Numbered from the stretch's first letter, positions 40,395 through 49,366 are shown. The stretch is 64,000 nt of DNA from Halanaerobium polyolivorans (GCF_020711195.1 NZ_JAJFAT010000007.1:1-64000), one strand, 5' to 3'. The notes: generated by a model not told the origin, from the sequence alone. Program-made: numbers and translations.

Positions 40395-41495
40395 TTGAAA
40401 ACAGTTGATAAATACATCTACAAAGAATTGATCGCACCTTTTTTATTCGGGGTGGCAGCTTTTACCGGTATTTTTATCGGTACAGATCTAATCTTTGAGA
40501 TGACAGAATATTATATAGAATGGGGAGTAGATGTTTTAACTCTGCTCAGGCTTTTCTTTTTGAGCCTGCCGGAGATTATTATCTTAACCTTCCCTATGGC
40601 AGCCCTTTTAGGAACCATTATGGCCTATAATAGGCTCTCAGGTGATAGTGAGATAACTGCCATGAGGGCAGGAGGAATCAGTATTATCTCCATAGTTTTA
40701 CCTGCTTTGATTATGGGCCTTTTAACCAGTGGGATTACAATTGCTATTACAGAATTTATAGTTCCTGGTGCCAATTATCAGGCAGAACAGATAATCCATC
40801 AGTTTAAACACGGGGAAAGAAGACCTGATACCCAGTATGATCTCTTCTTAACCCCTTTAGACAGCAGGACCAGAAGGCCCGACTATATTCTTTATGCTAA
40901 AAGTTTTAACGCAGAAAATGGCAGGATGACAGATGTTGTTTTACAGAGTTTTGAAGATGGCAGTCCCAGAAGTGTGCTTGAGGCAGAAGAAGCCCTCTGG
41001 CTTAGAGATGGCTGGAATTTCTTTAATGGCACAGTCTATTTTCTGGATAGAGATGACCGTTCACCATCTTTAGAGTTCAGCCAGTACCGCTCCCGAGAGG
41101 ATATTCACTCTCCGGCTCAGGCGGGTAAACTTGGTAAAGATATAGATGAGATGAATATTAGAGAATTAAATGAACACATCGTACTTTTAGAAGAGCAGGG
41201 AAGGGCAGCTTATGAGGAGCGGGTTGAACTTCATCACCGTTTTTCTGTTCCTTTAGCCAGCTTTATCTTTGCTCTGCTGGCAGCACCCCTGGGAATTAAA
41301 CCCCAGCGCTCTGCTGGCTCTGCAACAGGTTTTGGAATCAGTATTATAATTATCTTTATCTATTATGTACTGATGACTGTCGGTGATGCTTTGGGTAGTC
41401 AGGGAACAATTGAACCCTGGCTTGGAGCCTGGCTGCAGAATATAATAATCTTTATAGTAGGTTCAGGACTTTTATATAAGACGGCAAAACAATAA
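40395..41495 (+). CDS. LPS export permease, LptF/LptG (YjgP/YjgQ) family
   Basis: A 366-residue permease with six transmembrane helices (three near the N-terminus, three near the C-terminus) flanking a large periplasmic jellyroll domain (about 135-260). Start VDKYIYKELIAPFLFGVAAF and C-terminal HHRFSVPLASFIFALLAAPLGI are diagnostic. Proteobacteria have two copies (LptF and LptG); only one is seen in this operon, so it may work as a homodimer or pair with a gene elsewhere. TTG 40395 lies behind GAGGTG. Confidence 0.92.
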   Translation: MKTVDKYIYKELIAPFLFGVAAFTGIFIGTDLIFEMTEYYIEWGVDVLTLLRLFFLSLPEIIILTFPMAALLGTIMAYNRLSGDSEITAMRAGGISIISIVLPALIMGLLTSGITIAITEFIVPGANYQAEQIIHQFKHGERRPDTQYDLFLTPLDSRTRRPDYILYAKSFNAENGRMTDVVLQSFEDGSPRSVLEAEEALWLRDGWNFFNGTVYFLDRDDRSPSLEFSQYRSREDIHSPAQAGKLGKDIDEMNIRELNEHIVLLEEQGRAAYEERVELHHRFSVPLASFIFALLAAPLGIKPQRSAGSATGFGISIIIIFIYYVLMTVGDALGSQGTIEPWLGAWLQNIIIFIVGSGLLYKTAKQ

Positions 41496-41510
41496 TTTAA
41501 ATTTTAGGAG

Positions 41511-42791
41511 GTGGAGATTATTAACGCTTTTGTAATTATCTTTTCAGTGGTGTTTTTAAGTGGTTTAATAGCCTATCTAGGTGATAAAATTGGAATGAAG
41601 ATGGGTAAAAAAAGAGTCTCTTTATTTGGTCTCCGCCCCCGCTATTCTTCTATAATAATTACCATTATTACCGGTGTTCTGATCGCCGTACTTTCGATCA
41701 CAGTATTATTAGGGGTTTATTCTGAGTTAAGACAGGCCCTTTTTAATATTAATGATGTTTTAAGCAGATTGGAATATTTAGATGAAGAGCTTGAAGCAAG
41801 AGACCAAGAGTTGGCAGAAAGAGATTTGCTGCTGGCCGAAAGAGATGAAGAATTAAGTGCTCTCCAGCAGACAATTGAAGAAAGAGAGGCAGAAATAACT
41901 GCCAAAGAAGCTGAGATCATTGAAAAAGAAAGAGAAATAGCAGCCAGAGATCAAGAAATTGCAGAAACAGAAAGAGAACTGGCTGATTTAACAGAAAATA
42001 GGGATCAACTTTTAGAAAGAGTAGATGAGTTAAGTGCCCAGCGTGATGACTTAGAAGCTCAAATAGATGCTTTAGAAGCAGAAATAGCAGCCTTAGAGGA
42101 TGACTATGATCAGTTAAGAGATCTGGCCAATCAGCTCCAGGCCGGTGTGATCTATTATATGGGTGAGGATATGGTTTATCAGAGAGGTGAAGTAATCTAC
42201 AGTGATGTAATAGAGGGTGGACGCAGTGAACAGGAAACCATTTCTGAATTAAACCGCTATCTACAGGCAGCAAATGAGGTTGCCAAAGAAAGAGAGATAG
42301 AGGTCAATGAAGAAACCGGAATGGCCTTAAGACTGCAGACAGAAGATATTTTAAATGCTGCCCGGATAATCTATAATATGGATCCAGGCTCCAAGGTTAT
42401 AGTAACCTTAGTAGCCAGGGTTAATGTACCCAAAAATGACTGGCTTTATGCTAACTTCCAGCTTAATCAGGACTTCATAGTCTTTGAAGAGGGAGAATTG
42501 ATTAATTCCCGAGTCATAGATGCTGAACAAAGCAGTGAAGAAATAGAGGCGGAATTAGAAAGCCTGCTGAGATCTGTCAACCAGAGAGCAATTAATAGAG
42601 GGCTTTTACCTGATGATTCAGGCCAGGTAGGCAGTATTAACTTCAGTATGTTCTATGATATTGTAAATCAGGTCAGAGATTATAGTGGTGAAGTAGAACT
42701 TAAGGTTTTTGCTCTTTCTGATATCTGGCGTGAAGATAGACTGACAAATAATTTAAGCTTCGAAATAGAGGAGATAAACAATAATGACTAA
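41511..42791 (+). CDS. DUF3084 membrane coiled-coil protein
   Basis: A 426-residue protein: two N-terminal helices (about 5-25 and 45-70) separated by GDKIGMKMGKKRVSLFGLRPR, then a long Glu-rich coiled coil (about 80-210) and a globular C-terminal domain (about 215-425). This matches DUF3084, known mostly from cyanobacteria and diderm Firmicutes; its function is unknown, but linkage to the lpt genes points to the envelope. The start is odd: AGGAGGTGG at 41506-41514 overlaps the GTG at 41511, and the best-spaced codon in frame is an ATT at 41520. Confidence 0.85.
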   Translation: MEIINAFVIIFSVVFLSGLIAYLGDKIGMKMGKKRVSLFGLRPRYSSIIITIITGVLIAVLSITVLLGVYSELRQALFNINDVLSRLEYLDEELEARDQELAERDLLLAERDEELSALQQTIEEREAEITAKEAEIIEKEREIAARDQEIAETERELADLTENRDQLLERVDELSAQRDDLEAQIDALEAEIAALEDDYDQLRDLANQLQAGVIYYMGEDMVYQRGEVIYSDVIEGGRSEQETISELNRYLQAANEVAKEREIEVNEETGMALRLQTEDILNAARIIYNMDPGSKVIVTLVARVNVPKNDWLYANFQLNQDFIVFEEGELINSRVIDAEQSSEEIEAELESLLRSVNQRAINRGLLPDDSGQVGSINFSMFYDIVNQVRDYSGEVELKVFALSDIWREDRLTNNLSFEIEEINNND

Positions 42792-43203
42792 AGAATTACT
42801 ATCTTTAGATCCAGGTAGAAATAAAGTTGGAACTGCTGTAATAAGCAGAGATAAAGAAGAAAAAGAAAAGACAATAGTGAGTCTTAAAGAACTTGAAGCT
42901 CATTTAAATGAGATTTTCAATAAATATCAAATAGATGAAATTATAATCGGCAATGGTACTGGAGCAGAAAAAATTATAAAAAAGATTAAAAAATTAAAAA
43001 CAAATAAAAAGATTACTGTAGTTGATGAAAAATTCAGCACAGAAGAAGCTCAGGCCCGCTATCTAAGGGAAAAGCCCATGTCAAGATATGAAAAACTTTT
43101 AAGGAAATTTATTTCCTGGAAGGTAAAAAAACCCTTAGATGACTATGCCGCTCTAATCATTGCCGAAAAATACCTAGAAAAACTTGACAAAGAGGACAAA
43201 TAA
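42784..43203 (+). CDS. RuvX/YqgF-like RNase H-fold protein
   Basis: A 139-residue protein with LSLDPGRNKVGTAVIS (the first acidic strand of the YqgF fold), EIIIGNGTGAE, VVDEKFSTEEAQARYL and a final DDYAALIIAEKYL that would supply the last acidic residue. It matches a YqgF/RuvX-like nuclease family linked to pre-16S rRNA processing or Holliday-junction resolution. It overlaps the DUF3084 gene by eight bases, so the two are co-translated. The actual substrate is unknown. No terminator is evident downstream. Confidence 0.8.
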   Translation: MTKELLSLDPGRNKVGTAVISRDKEEKEKTIVSLKELEAHLNEIFNKYQIDEIIIGNGTGAEKIIKKIKKLKTNKKITVVDEKFSTEEAQARYLREKPMSRYEKLLRKFISWKVKKPLDDYAALIIAEKYLEKLDKEDK

Positions 43204-43303
43204 CCTTAAAATAGACTATAGGATAGCCAAAATTTGAAGTTTTTATGAAATATCTTTGAATTAATTCTTCGTTTTTTGATTATCTTTGTTTTTTAATTAT
43301 GCT

Positions 43304-43309
43304 TATAAT
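43304..43309 (+). promoter_or_regulatory. Probable -10 box for porin 1 leader
   Basis: A perfect TATAAT at 43304-43309 lies 21 bp upstream of the conserved leader. No convincing -35 is found at 16-18 bp (TATCTT at 17 bp), so an activator or alternative element may be needed. The remaining sequence from 43204 to 43303 is AT-rich and shows nothing else. Confidence 0.45.
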
Positions 43310-43330
43310 CTCGAAGCTAAAATGCGGTGG

Positions 43331-43512
43331 AAAGGAGGTGCCCCCCGAAGCTGCGGAGTGGTAGAGATATAAGAGTTCTAAAACTTATACTTATATCAAT
43401 TGGACAGATGAAGAGGAAACTAGGCAACTCGCTCGGATGTCCTCTGAGATTATATAAGTCACTTAGAACTTATATAAATTAGATCGTAAACAATCAAGGG
43501 GGATAAATAATA
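43331..43512 (+). promoter_or_regulatory. Conserved structured 5' leader RNA, copy A (SLH porin 1)
   Basis: A structured untranslated region that recurs in front of two further porin genes. It opens with AAAGGAGGTGCCCCCC. An outer stem pairs AGTTCTAA (43374-43381) with TTAGAACT (43463-43470), an inner stem pairs GGACA (43402-43406) with TGTCC (43438-43442), and a conserved loop element lies at 43413-43430 (GAG, 12-base loop GAAACTAGGCAA, CTC). The CCCCCC at 43341-43346 can also pair with the GGGGG of the porin ribosome-binding site (43498-43502). This suggests control of translation. I do not recognise the motif as a known riboswitch class. Confidence 0.75.
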
Positions 43513-45387
43513 ATGAGAAAACTTACAATAACAATAGCTTTAATGCTAGTCGTTGCATTAGCTGTTCCAGCACTTGGTGCAGGTCATGGTTCATTTTCTG
43601 ACGTACCTAGTGATCACTGGGCATATGATGCTATCAATTCACTTGTCGCTGCTGGTGTAGTAGAAGGATATCCAGATGGCGAATACAAAGGTCAAGAATC
43701 AATGACACGTTACGAAATGGCTGTTATGGTTAGCCGTGCATTAGACAACATCATTGCAGAACAAGAAGCAATGGCTGAAGGTCTAACTGAAGGTCAAGCA
43801 GCAGACGTAACTGCTATCGTTGAGTCTTTAATGGAAAGAAACATGCCTGAAAGTCTTACAGATCAGCAGGCAGAAGAAGTAGCAGACATCGTAGAAGCTC
43901 TTACTTTTGAATTAAGAGCAGAATTACAAGTACTAGGTGCAGACTTAGACGCTCTTTATGACGATGTTGAAGCTTTAGAAGCTAAAGTAGACGCAATGGA
44001 CGTACCAGAAGATAACATTGAATTTGGTGTAACTGTAGAAACTATCTTTGAAGTTGCAGATTATGGTGATGATGTAGGAGCAGCAATGAGATTATGGGCT
44101 GATGGTGATGCTTTAGATCTAGATCTGCCAACTTGGGATACTGATGTTGCACCCTATAATACATTAGAAGAAGCTTTAGCTGGTGAAGACAATGATTTAT
44201 CTGATTTAGTAGATGCAGGTGTAGATTGGGACTGGGAAGATGCAGATGACCTTCCTTCCGAAAAGAGATTCTGGCAGGAAATTGGCTTCGATGTATATGG
44301 TAATGTAGGAGATGCTAACTTTAACTTAGAAGTAGATACACTTGTAAATGTATTTACTAATGAGAAGTCTGCATTTGGATATGCAGAAGGTGACGAGAGT
44401 GATTTCGTAATGGATAATGCTCTTTTAACTGTTGATTATGCTGATACTACTTTCATTGTTGGAGATCACTTAGATGCTAATATAGCTCGCTATTTTGTAG
44501 ATGAAGAAGATCTACAGGGATTAGCAGTTGTTAAGAACTATCTAGATATTGACTGGACATTCTTAGTAGCAGGTTATGGTGAAGGCGATGATCTTGAAAA
44601 TGATATCGATTTATATGGTGTAACTGCTTCAACTGATATGGACTTTGGTACAGTTACAGCTAGAGCTTATCAAGCAAGATTACCAGAAGATCAGCTTAAT
44701 GTTCTTGGTTTAGCTGTTTCTGATGTTGCTTTAACTGATGTTGTAACAGTTGGTGGAGAAGTTGCATTTACTGATAGTACAGATGCTCCATTTAATAATG
44801 ATAGTGACTTCCTATTTGCTGTAGATGGATCATTTGCTGTAAGCGAAGAATTAACAGTTACTGCTATGTTCGAAACTGTTGGTGAAGATTTCACTTCTTG
44901 GCAAGGCGACTTAGAAGAAGAAAATGACTATGATTTAGCAAGTGTAGGAGCTACTTTTGTATTAGATGAAAACAATACAGTTAGTGGATCATATACATGG
45001 GTAGACTATGCTCCAGGTGCTGAAGATAAGCACACTGTTGAAGTTATGTTAGAAAATGTTTATGGTGACTTCACAAACCATGCATCAGTTGAGTACATTA
45101 TGAATGATACCTATACTGATGACTATGATACAAGAGTAATCGAACTTGGTACCGAGTATGTTTGGGACGAAGTAACTACTCTTGGTGCAGCATTAGTTAA
45201 CAAAAGCGAAGAAGATGGTGACGATAACGTAATTAGTTATAACTATCTGAAAGGTCATATGAACAGAGAACTTTCAGAAAACACCGTTTGGAACGTTGAA
45301 GCTAACTGGATCAAAGGTGACGTTGGTGCAGCTGAAGTAGAAGGCGAAGCTAGTTCTTTAACTACTTCTCTAACAGTAAGCTTCTAA
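43513..45387 (+). CDS. SLH-domain porin 1 (OmpM-like)
   Basis: A 624-residue outer-membrane protein. Signal peptide (about 1-23, ending LGAGHG), one SLH domain (about 27-75: FSDVPSDHWAYDAINSL ... GYPDGEYKGQESMTRYEMAV), a helical coiled-coil linker (about 78-168), then an acidic beta barrel to a terminal Phe (LTVSF). In OmpM-type proteins the SLH domain binds the wall polymer, tying the outer membrane down. Codons are strongly biased (many GTA, AAC and GAC), as expected for an abundant protein. Conserved DLPSEKRFWQE marks the barrel start and is shared by all four paralogs. Confidence 0.9.
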   Translation: MRKLTITIALMLVVALAVPALGAGHGSFSDVPSDHWAYDAINSLVAAGVVEGYPDGEYKGQESMTRYEMAVMVSRALDNIIAEQEAMAEGLTEGQAADVTAIVESLMERNMPESLTDQQAEEVADIVEALTFELRAELQVLGADLDALYDDVEALEAKVDAMDVPEDNIEFGVTVETIFEVADYGDDVGAAMRLWADGDALDLDLPTWDTDVAPYNTLEEALAGEDNDLSDLVDAGVDWDWEDADDLPSEKRFWQEIGFDVYGNVGDANFNLEVDTLVNVFTNEKSAFGYAEGDESDFVMDNALLTVDYADTTFIVGDHLDANIARYFVDEEDLQGLAVVKNYLDIDWTFLVAGYGEGDDLENDIDLYGVTASTDMDFGTVTARAYQARLPEDQLNVLGLAVSDVALTDVVTVGGEVAFTDSTDAPFNNDSDFLFAVDGSFAVSEELTVTAMFETVGEDFTSWQGDLEEENDYDLASVGATFVLDENNTVSGSYTWVDYAPGAEDKHTVEVMLENVYGDFTNHASVEYIMNDTYTDDYDTRVIELGTEYVWDEVTTLGAALVNKSEEDGDDNVISYNYLKGHMNRELSENTVWNVEANWIKGDVGAAEVEGEASSLTTSLTVSF

Positions 45388-45412
45388 ATATAGACTATAA
45401 AGAAATAAAAAC

Positions 45413-45442
45413 AACCCGGGGGGATTGTCCCTCGGGTTTTTT
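45413..45442 (+). terminator. Terminator after SLH porin 1
   Basis: An 11-bp GC-rich stem (45413-45423 with 45428-45438, two G-U pairs), ATTG loop and a T-run. Confidence 0.9.
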
Positions 45443-45486
45443 ATATTCATAGGAAAATATTGTTATTTATACGAGGAGGATTAGAA

Positions 45487-46227
45487 TTGAAAATTAAAAT
45501 ATCTTTGTTGGTGATGGCTTTAGTTATTGCAGCTTTATTGTCGGGCAGTGCAGCTGCTTCTGATTGGCAAATCATTGGTGGTTTTAATATTACTAATGTT
45601 ACCTTAGATACTTATAATAATACTATTGATCGTTTAAATACTGTTGCAGAGACAGGTGTTGTAGGTGTTAATCAGTTATTTACTTCATCTAATTTAGATA
45701 AAATGGATAATATTGATCGAGTTCCACTACTTTATTTAGGTGTTAAAAGACCTATTAATGATAGTTGGGACTTAAATATTAGATATGAATATATTTTTGG
45801 AGAAGTAGAGCAGAGTTATAATGCTGTTGAAGTTAATGAAAGTGGTATTGAAGGGCCACACGAAGGTTCAATAGCAGTAGATTTACATGGCTTAACTTTT
45901 TTAGCAGATTATAATATTGATGAAAACTGGTATTTGAGTGGTGGTTTAGGATATCATTGGGGAACTAAAACTACAGATTTTGAAGGTGCGGTTTATAATG
46001 CCTTAGATGTTTCTCCAGATAGTGATTTAGAGGCCGGGAAAAATGATTATGATCTCAGTAATGGTATCAGTGTTAGAGCTGGAGTAGGTTATGTTAGAGA
46101 TTTTGCTGATAACTGGGATGTAAATGCTAAAATAGATTACCTATATATTGAGCTTGAAGACGAACAATCAGGAAACATTTACAGCCGTGGTTTTTCCTAT
46201 ACTATTGGTTTAGGATATGATTTTTAA
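45487..46227 (+). CDS. Small outer-membrane beta-barrel protein
   Basis: A 246-residue secreted protein: signal peptide (about 1-25, ending SGSAAASD) and alternating beta strands ending SYTIGLGYDF with a terminal Phe, as in 8- to 10-strand barrels. Segments VDLHGLTFLADYNIDENWYL and GISVRAGVGYVRDFADNW resemble OmpW/OmpA-like or autotransporter-type small barrels; the family is not certain. TTG 45487 was chosen because CGAGGAGGA ends seven bases before. It has its own terminator and sits between two SLH porins. Confidence 0.8.
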   Translation: MKIKISLLVMALVIAALLSGSAAASDWQIIGGFNITNVTLDTYNNTIDRLNTVAETGVVGVNQLFTSSNLDKMDNIDRVPLLYLGVKRPINDSWDLNIRYEYIFGEVEQSYNAVEVNESGIEGPHEGSIAVDLHGLTFLADYNIDENWYLSGGLGYHWGTKTTDFEGAVYNALDVSPDSDLEAGKNDYDLSNGISVRAGVGYVRDFADNWDVNAKIDYLYIELEDEQSGNIYSRGFSYTIGLGYDF

Positions 46228-46256
46228 ATCAAATATAAAGACAAATATTTTCTAGT

Positions 46257-46297
46257 AGACTCCCTCTATGTCAGTCATAAGAAGGAGTCTTTTTTTA
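46257..46297 (+). terminator. Terminator after the small barrel gene
   Basis: AGACTCC (46257-46263) pairs with GGAGTCT (46284-46290), with a further partial TATG/CATA stem inside, followed by seven T residues. Confidence 0.85.
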
Positions 46298-46320
46298 TTT
46301 ATCTGGACAAAAAAATCCTA

Positions 46321-46349
46321 TTGTTAAATATTAAAAATGGTGATATAAT
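46321..46349 (+). promoter_or_regulatory. Promoter of SLH porin 2 leader
   Basis: TTGTTA at 46321-46326, a 17-bp spacer and TATAAT at 46344-46349. Transcription would start near 46356, giving an untranslated leader of about 225 nt. Confidence 0.7.
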
Positions 46350-46410
46350 TTCGAATCATGGAATTAAATTTTTAAATCTAGATTATATTCTCTTAGCTAT
46401 TTTACGTAGG

Positions 46411-46582
46411 AAAGGAGGTGCCCCCGATACGTCTGTTGAGAGTTATAATAGTTCTAAAACTTAGCTTTGATTATTGGACAGATGAAGAGGAAACTAGGTT
46501 ACTCGCTCTGATGTCCTCTGAGATAATTTAAGTATTTAGAACTTAAATTGATGAATTAGGAAAATCAAGGGGGATAAAAATA
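46411..46582 (+). promoter_or_regulatory. Conserved structured 5' leader RNA, copy B (SLH porin 2)
   Basis: Second copy of the porin leader. It has the same AAAGGAGGTGCCCCC opening (46411-46425), outer stem AGTTCTAAA (46450-46458) with TTTAGAACT (46535-46543) extended by ACTTA with TAAGT, inner stem GGACA (46476-46480) with TGTCC (46512-46516), and loop element 46487-46504 (GAG, GAAACTAGGTTA, CTC). CCCCC at 46421-46425 can pair with the ribosome-binding GGGGG at 46569-46573. The sequence between paired blocks differs from copy A in length and composition. Upstream of it, 46298-46410 holds only the promoter. Confidence 0.75.
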
Positions 46583-48424
46583 ATGAAAAAATTAATAATT
46601 ACAATCGCTTTAATCTTGGTTGTTGCATTAGCAGCTCCAGCATTTGCTTCTTTTTCTGATGTACCTGCAAATCACTGGGCCTATGATGCAATTAGTTCAC
46701 TTGTTGCTGCTGGTATAATCGAAGGCTATCCAGATGGAGAGTACAAAGGTCAGCAGTCAATGACACGTTATGAAATGGCTGTTATGGTTAGTCGTGCTTT
46801 AGATAATATCATTGCAGAACAAGAAGCAATGGCTGAGGGTTTAACTGAAGGTCAGGCAGCAGATGTAACTGCAATCGTTGAGTCTTTAATGGCAAGAAAT
46901 ATGCCTGATACTTTAACAGAAAAACAGGCTTCTGAAGTTGCTGATATAGTAGAAGCGCTTACATTTGAATTAAGAGCAGAGTTAAAAGTCCTAGGTGCAG
47001 ACTTAGATGCACTTTATGAAGATGTTGAAGCCTTAGCAGCTAAAGTAGATGCTTTGGATATTCCAGAAGATAACATCGAATTTGCTGTAACAGTTAAAAC
47101 AATCTTCGAAGTTGCAAGTTATGAAGAAGATTTGGCTGCAGCTGTAGCTCTTTGGGCTGATGGTGATGCTTTAGATTTAGATCTGCCGACTGCAGAATTA
47201 AATGGTGAAAAACAAGAAGTTCCTGTAGAAGCTTGGGCAGAGTTATCTGAATCTGATATTAGTATTAATGGTGATACTTGGACTACTGATACTTTCAGCT
47301 GGGAAGACGCAGATGACCTTCCTTCTGAAAAGAGATTCTGGCAGGAAATTGGCTTCGATGTTTATGGTAATGTAGGAGATGCTAGATTCCATCTAGAAAT
47401 GGATACCTTAGTTAATGTCTTTACTTCAGAGAAAAGTGCTTTTGGTTATGCAGAAAATGATGAAAATGATTTTGTGATGGATAATGCACTTTTAACTGTT
47501 GAGTATGCTGATACCACAATCAAATTAGGTGACTTATTAGATTATGGTATAGCTCGTTACTTTGTAGATGAAGAAGATCTGCAGGGTCTATCAGTTCATA
47601 AAGATTATTTAGATATCGATTGGACATTCTTAGTTGCTGGTTATGGTCAAGATGATGATGAGGATATCTATGGAGTAACAGCAGCAAAAGTGATGGATTT
47701 CGGTACTGTTACTGGTAGAGCTTATCAAGCTAGACTGCCTGAAGATCAACTTAATGTTCTAGGTTTAGCAGTTTCTGATATTGCTTTAACAGATACTGTA
47801 ATACTTGGTGGAGAAGTTGCGATAACTAATTTAGATGAAACTGACTATTTATTTGCTGTAGATGGTAAATTTATGGCTAGTGATGATTTAACAGTAACAG
47901 CTATGTTTGAAATGGTTGGTGAAGACTTCGAATTCTGGCAAGATGATCTAGAAACTGAACAAGAGTATTATAAAGTTGAAGTTGGTGCAGTATTTGCTTT
48001 AGATGCAAATAATAGTATCAGTGGTTCCTATAAATTTGTTGATGCAGATTTAGAGGCAGAAGACGAAATGACAGCTAAAGTAAGATTAGATAATCTCTAT
48101 GGTGATTTCAATAACTATGCTTCAATAGAGTATGTTATGAATGATGGTTTTACAGCAGATAGAGATGTTAGAGTAATCGAGCTTGGTACAGAATATGCCT
48201 GGGATGATGTTACAACTTTAGGTGCAGCCTGGGTTAACAAAAACGATGAAACTGATGGTACAAATAACATCAGCTACAACTACCTTAAAGGCCATATGAA
48301 CAGAGAACTTTCTGCAAACACAGTTTGGAATGTAGAAGGTAAATGGATTAAAGGTGATGTTGGACTAGAAGAAGTTACAGGAGAAAGCAGTGCTTTAACT
48401 ACTTCTCTAACAGTTAAATTCTAA
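46583..48424 (+). CDS. SLH-domain porin 2 (OmpM-like)
   Basis: A 613-residue paralog of porin 1 with the same plan: signal peptide (about 1-22), SLH domain (FSDVPANHWAYDAISSL ... GYPDGEYKGQQSMTRYEM), coiled-coil linker, barrel from DLPSEKRFWQEIGFDVYGN to the final LTVKF. The first 160 residues are nearly the same as porin 1; differences concentrate in a hypervariable insert between LDLDLPT and SWEDADDLPSEK and in barrel loops. A strong terminator follows. The pair arose by duplication and probably gives alternative pores. Confidence 0.9.
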   Translation: MKKLIITIALILVVALAAPAFASFSDVPANHWAYDAISSLVAAGIIEGYPDGEYKGQQSMTRYEMAVMVSRALDNIIAEQEAMAEGLTEGQAADVTAIVESLMARNMPDTLTEKQASEVADIVEALTFELRAELKVLGADLDALYEDVEALAAKVDALDIPEDNIEFAVTVKTIFEVASYEEDLAAAVALWADGDALDLDLPTAELNGEKQEVPVEAWAELSESDISINGDTWTTDTFSWEDADDLPSEKRFWQEIGFDVYGNVGDARFHLEMDTLVNVFTSEKSAFGYAENDENDFVMDNALLTVEYADTTIKLGDLLDYGIARYFVDEEDLQGLSVHKDYLDIDWTFLVAGYGQDDDEDIYGVTAAKVMDFGTVTGRAYQARLPEDQLNVLGLAVSDIALTDTVILGGEVAITNLDETDYLFAVDGKFMASDDLTVTAMFEMVGEDFEFWQDDLETEQEYYKVEVGAVFALDANNSISGSYKFVDADLEAEDEMTAKVRLDNLYGDFNNYASIEYVMNDGFTADRDVRVIELGTEYAWDDVTTLGAAWVNKNDETDGTNNISYNYLKGHMNRELSANTVWNVEGKWIKGDVGLEEVTGESSALTTSLTVKF

Positions 48425-48469
48425 CTATAGTTTAAAAGCTACAAAAGTTAAAATAATATAAAATTATCT

Positions 48470-48514
48470 AAACGGCTAAGGTCTTTGTTTTTTAAAGACT
48501 TAAGCCGTTTTTTT
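48470..48514 (+). terminator. Terminator after SLH porin 2
   Basis: AAACGGCT ... GTCTTT (48470-48486) pairs with AAAGAC ... AGCCGTTT (48494-48510) with a short internal mismatch, then a T-run. Confidence 0.87.
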
Positions 48515-48646
48515 CTAGTTTTAATGAATTAACTAGATTTTTTGGGATTTAAAATTCTTTCTAATTGGTAGTTTAAACAGGAAAATTCTAATCAATATTG
48601 AATTATATAAATACAGATAAGAATATATTTACTTGGGGGAATATTG

Positions 48647-49342
48647 ATGAAAACTATTGCTTTAATTGGTGGGATGAGCTGGGAATCTTCACTTGAATAT
48701 TATAGGATGATCAATCAATTTGTTAAAGCAGAGCTGGGGGAGCCGCATTCTGCAGAAATTATTATGTATTCTGTTGATTTTGCCGAATTTGAAAAGCTTC
48801 AGCATCAGGGAGAATGGGAGCTTTTAAGCGAAAAGATGATAGAAATAGCTCTGAAACTAGAAAAAGCAGGTGGAGATATACTTTTAATCTGCACAAATAC
48901 CATGCATAAGATGGCAGCTGAAGTTGAGGCAGCTATCAATATTCCACTTCTGCATATTGCAGATAGTGCTGGTGAAAAGATAAAAGAAATGAATTTAGAT
49001 AAAGTAGCTTTGTTGGGGACCAAGTTTACCATGGAAGAAGATTTTTATAAAAAGCGTTTAAAAGCTAAGTATCAGCTGGATGTTTTGATACCTGAGGCTG
49101 AAGAAAGAGAGATTATCCATCAGGTTATTTACAAGGAACTAATTTCAGGTATTATCAGAGCTGAATCAAGAGAAAAATTTAAAAAAATAATTGAAGCTCT
49201 TAGAAGTCAAGGTGCAGAAGGTGTTGTTTTGGGTTGTACAGAGATACCACTTTTGATAAAAGATGAAGATCTCAGCATTCCTGTTTTTTCTACTTCTGAA
49301 TTACATGCTCAAAAAGCAGTGGAATTTGCTTTAAAAAGCTAA
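48647..49342 (+). CDS. Aspartate/glutamate racemase family protein
   Basis: A 231-residue PLP-independent racemase-fold protein of the YgeA/aspartate racemase type. The two catalytic Cys are in LLICTNTMHKMAAE and VVLGCTEIPLLI; the N-terminus IALIGGMSWESSLEYYRMIN is the classical family start. It interconverts L- and D-aspartate or glutamate; the substrate is uncertain. ATG 48647 follows a run of Gs (GGGGGA). The downstream neighbour is a VOC protein, 24 bp away, likely in the same transcript. Confidence 0.9.
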   Translation: MKTIALIGGMSWESSLEYYRMINQFVKAELGEPHSAEIIMYSVDFAEFEKLQHQGEWELLSEKMIEIALKLEKAGGDILLICTNTMHKMAAEVEAAINIPLLHIADSAGEKIKEMNLDKVALLGTKFTMEEDFYKKRLKAKYQLDVLIPEAEEREIIHQVIYKELISGIIRAESREKFKKIIEALRSQGAEGVVLGCTEIPLLIKDEDLSIPVFSTSELHAQKAVEFALKS

Positions 49343-49366
49343 TTACTTTATTGGGGGGGAGCTTAA

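Noticed and set aside
41917-42273. Minus-strand open frame inside the DUF3084 gene
   Set aside because: Leu/His-rich product caused by the antisense of a Glu/Asp-rich coiled coil.
43362-46530. A shared short peptide (WTDEEETR ... MSSEII, then stop) readable in the same frame in leader copies A and B
   Set aside because: Copy A has no start codon between the upstream stop and the conserved part, copy C does not keep the frame, and conservation is explained by RNA stems.
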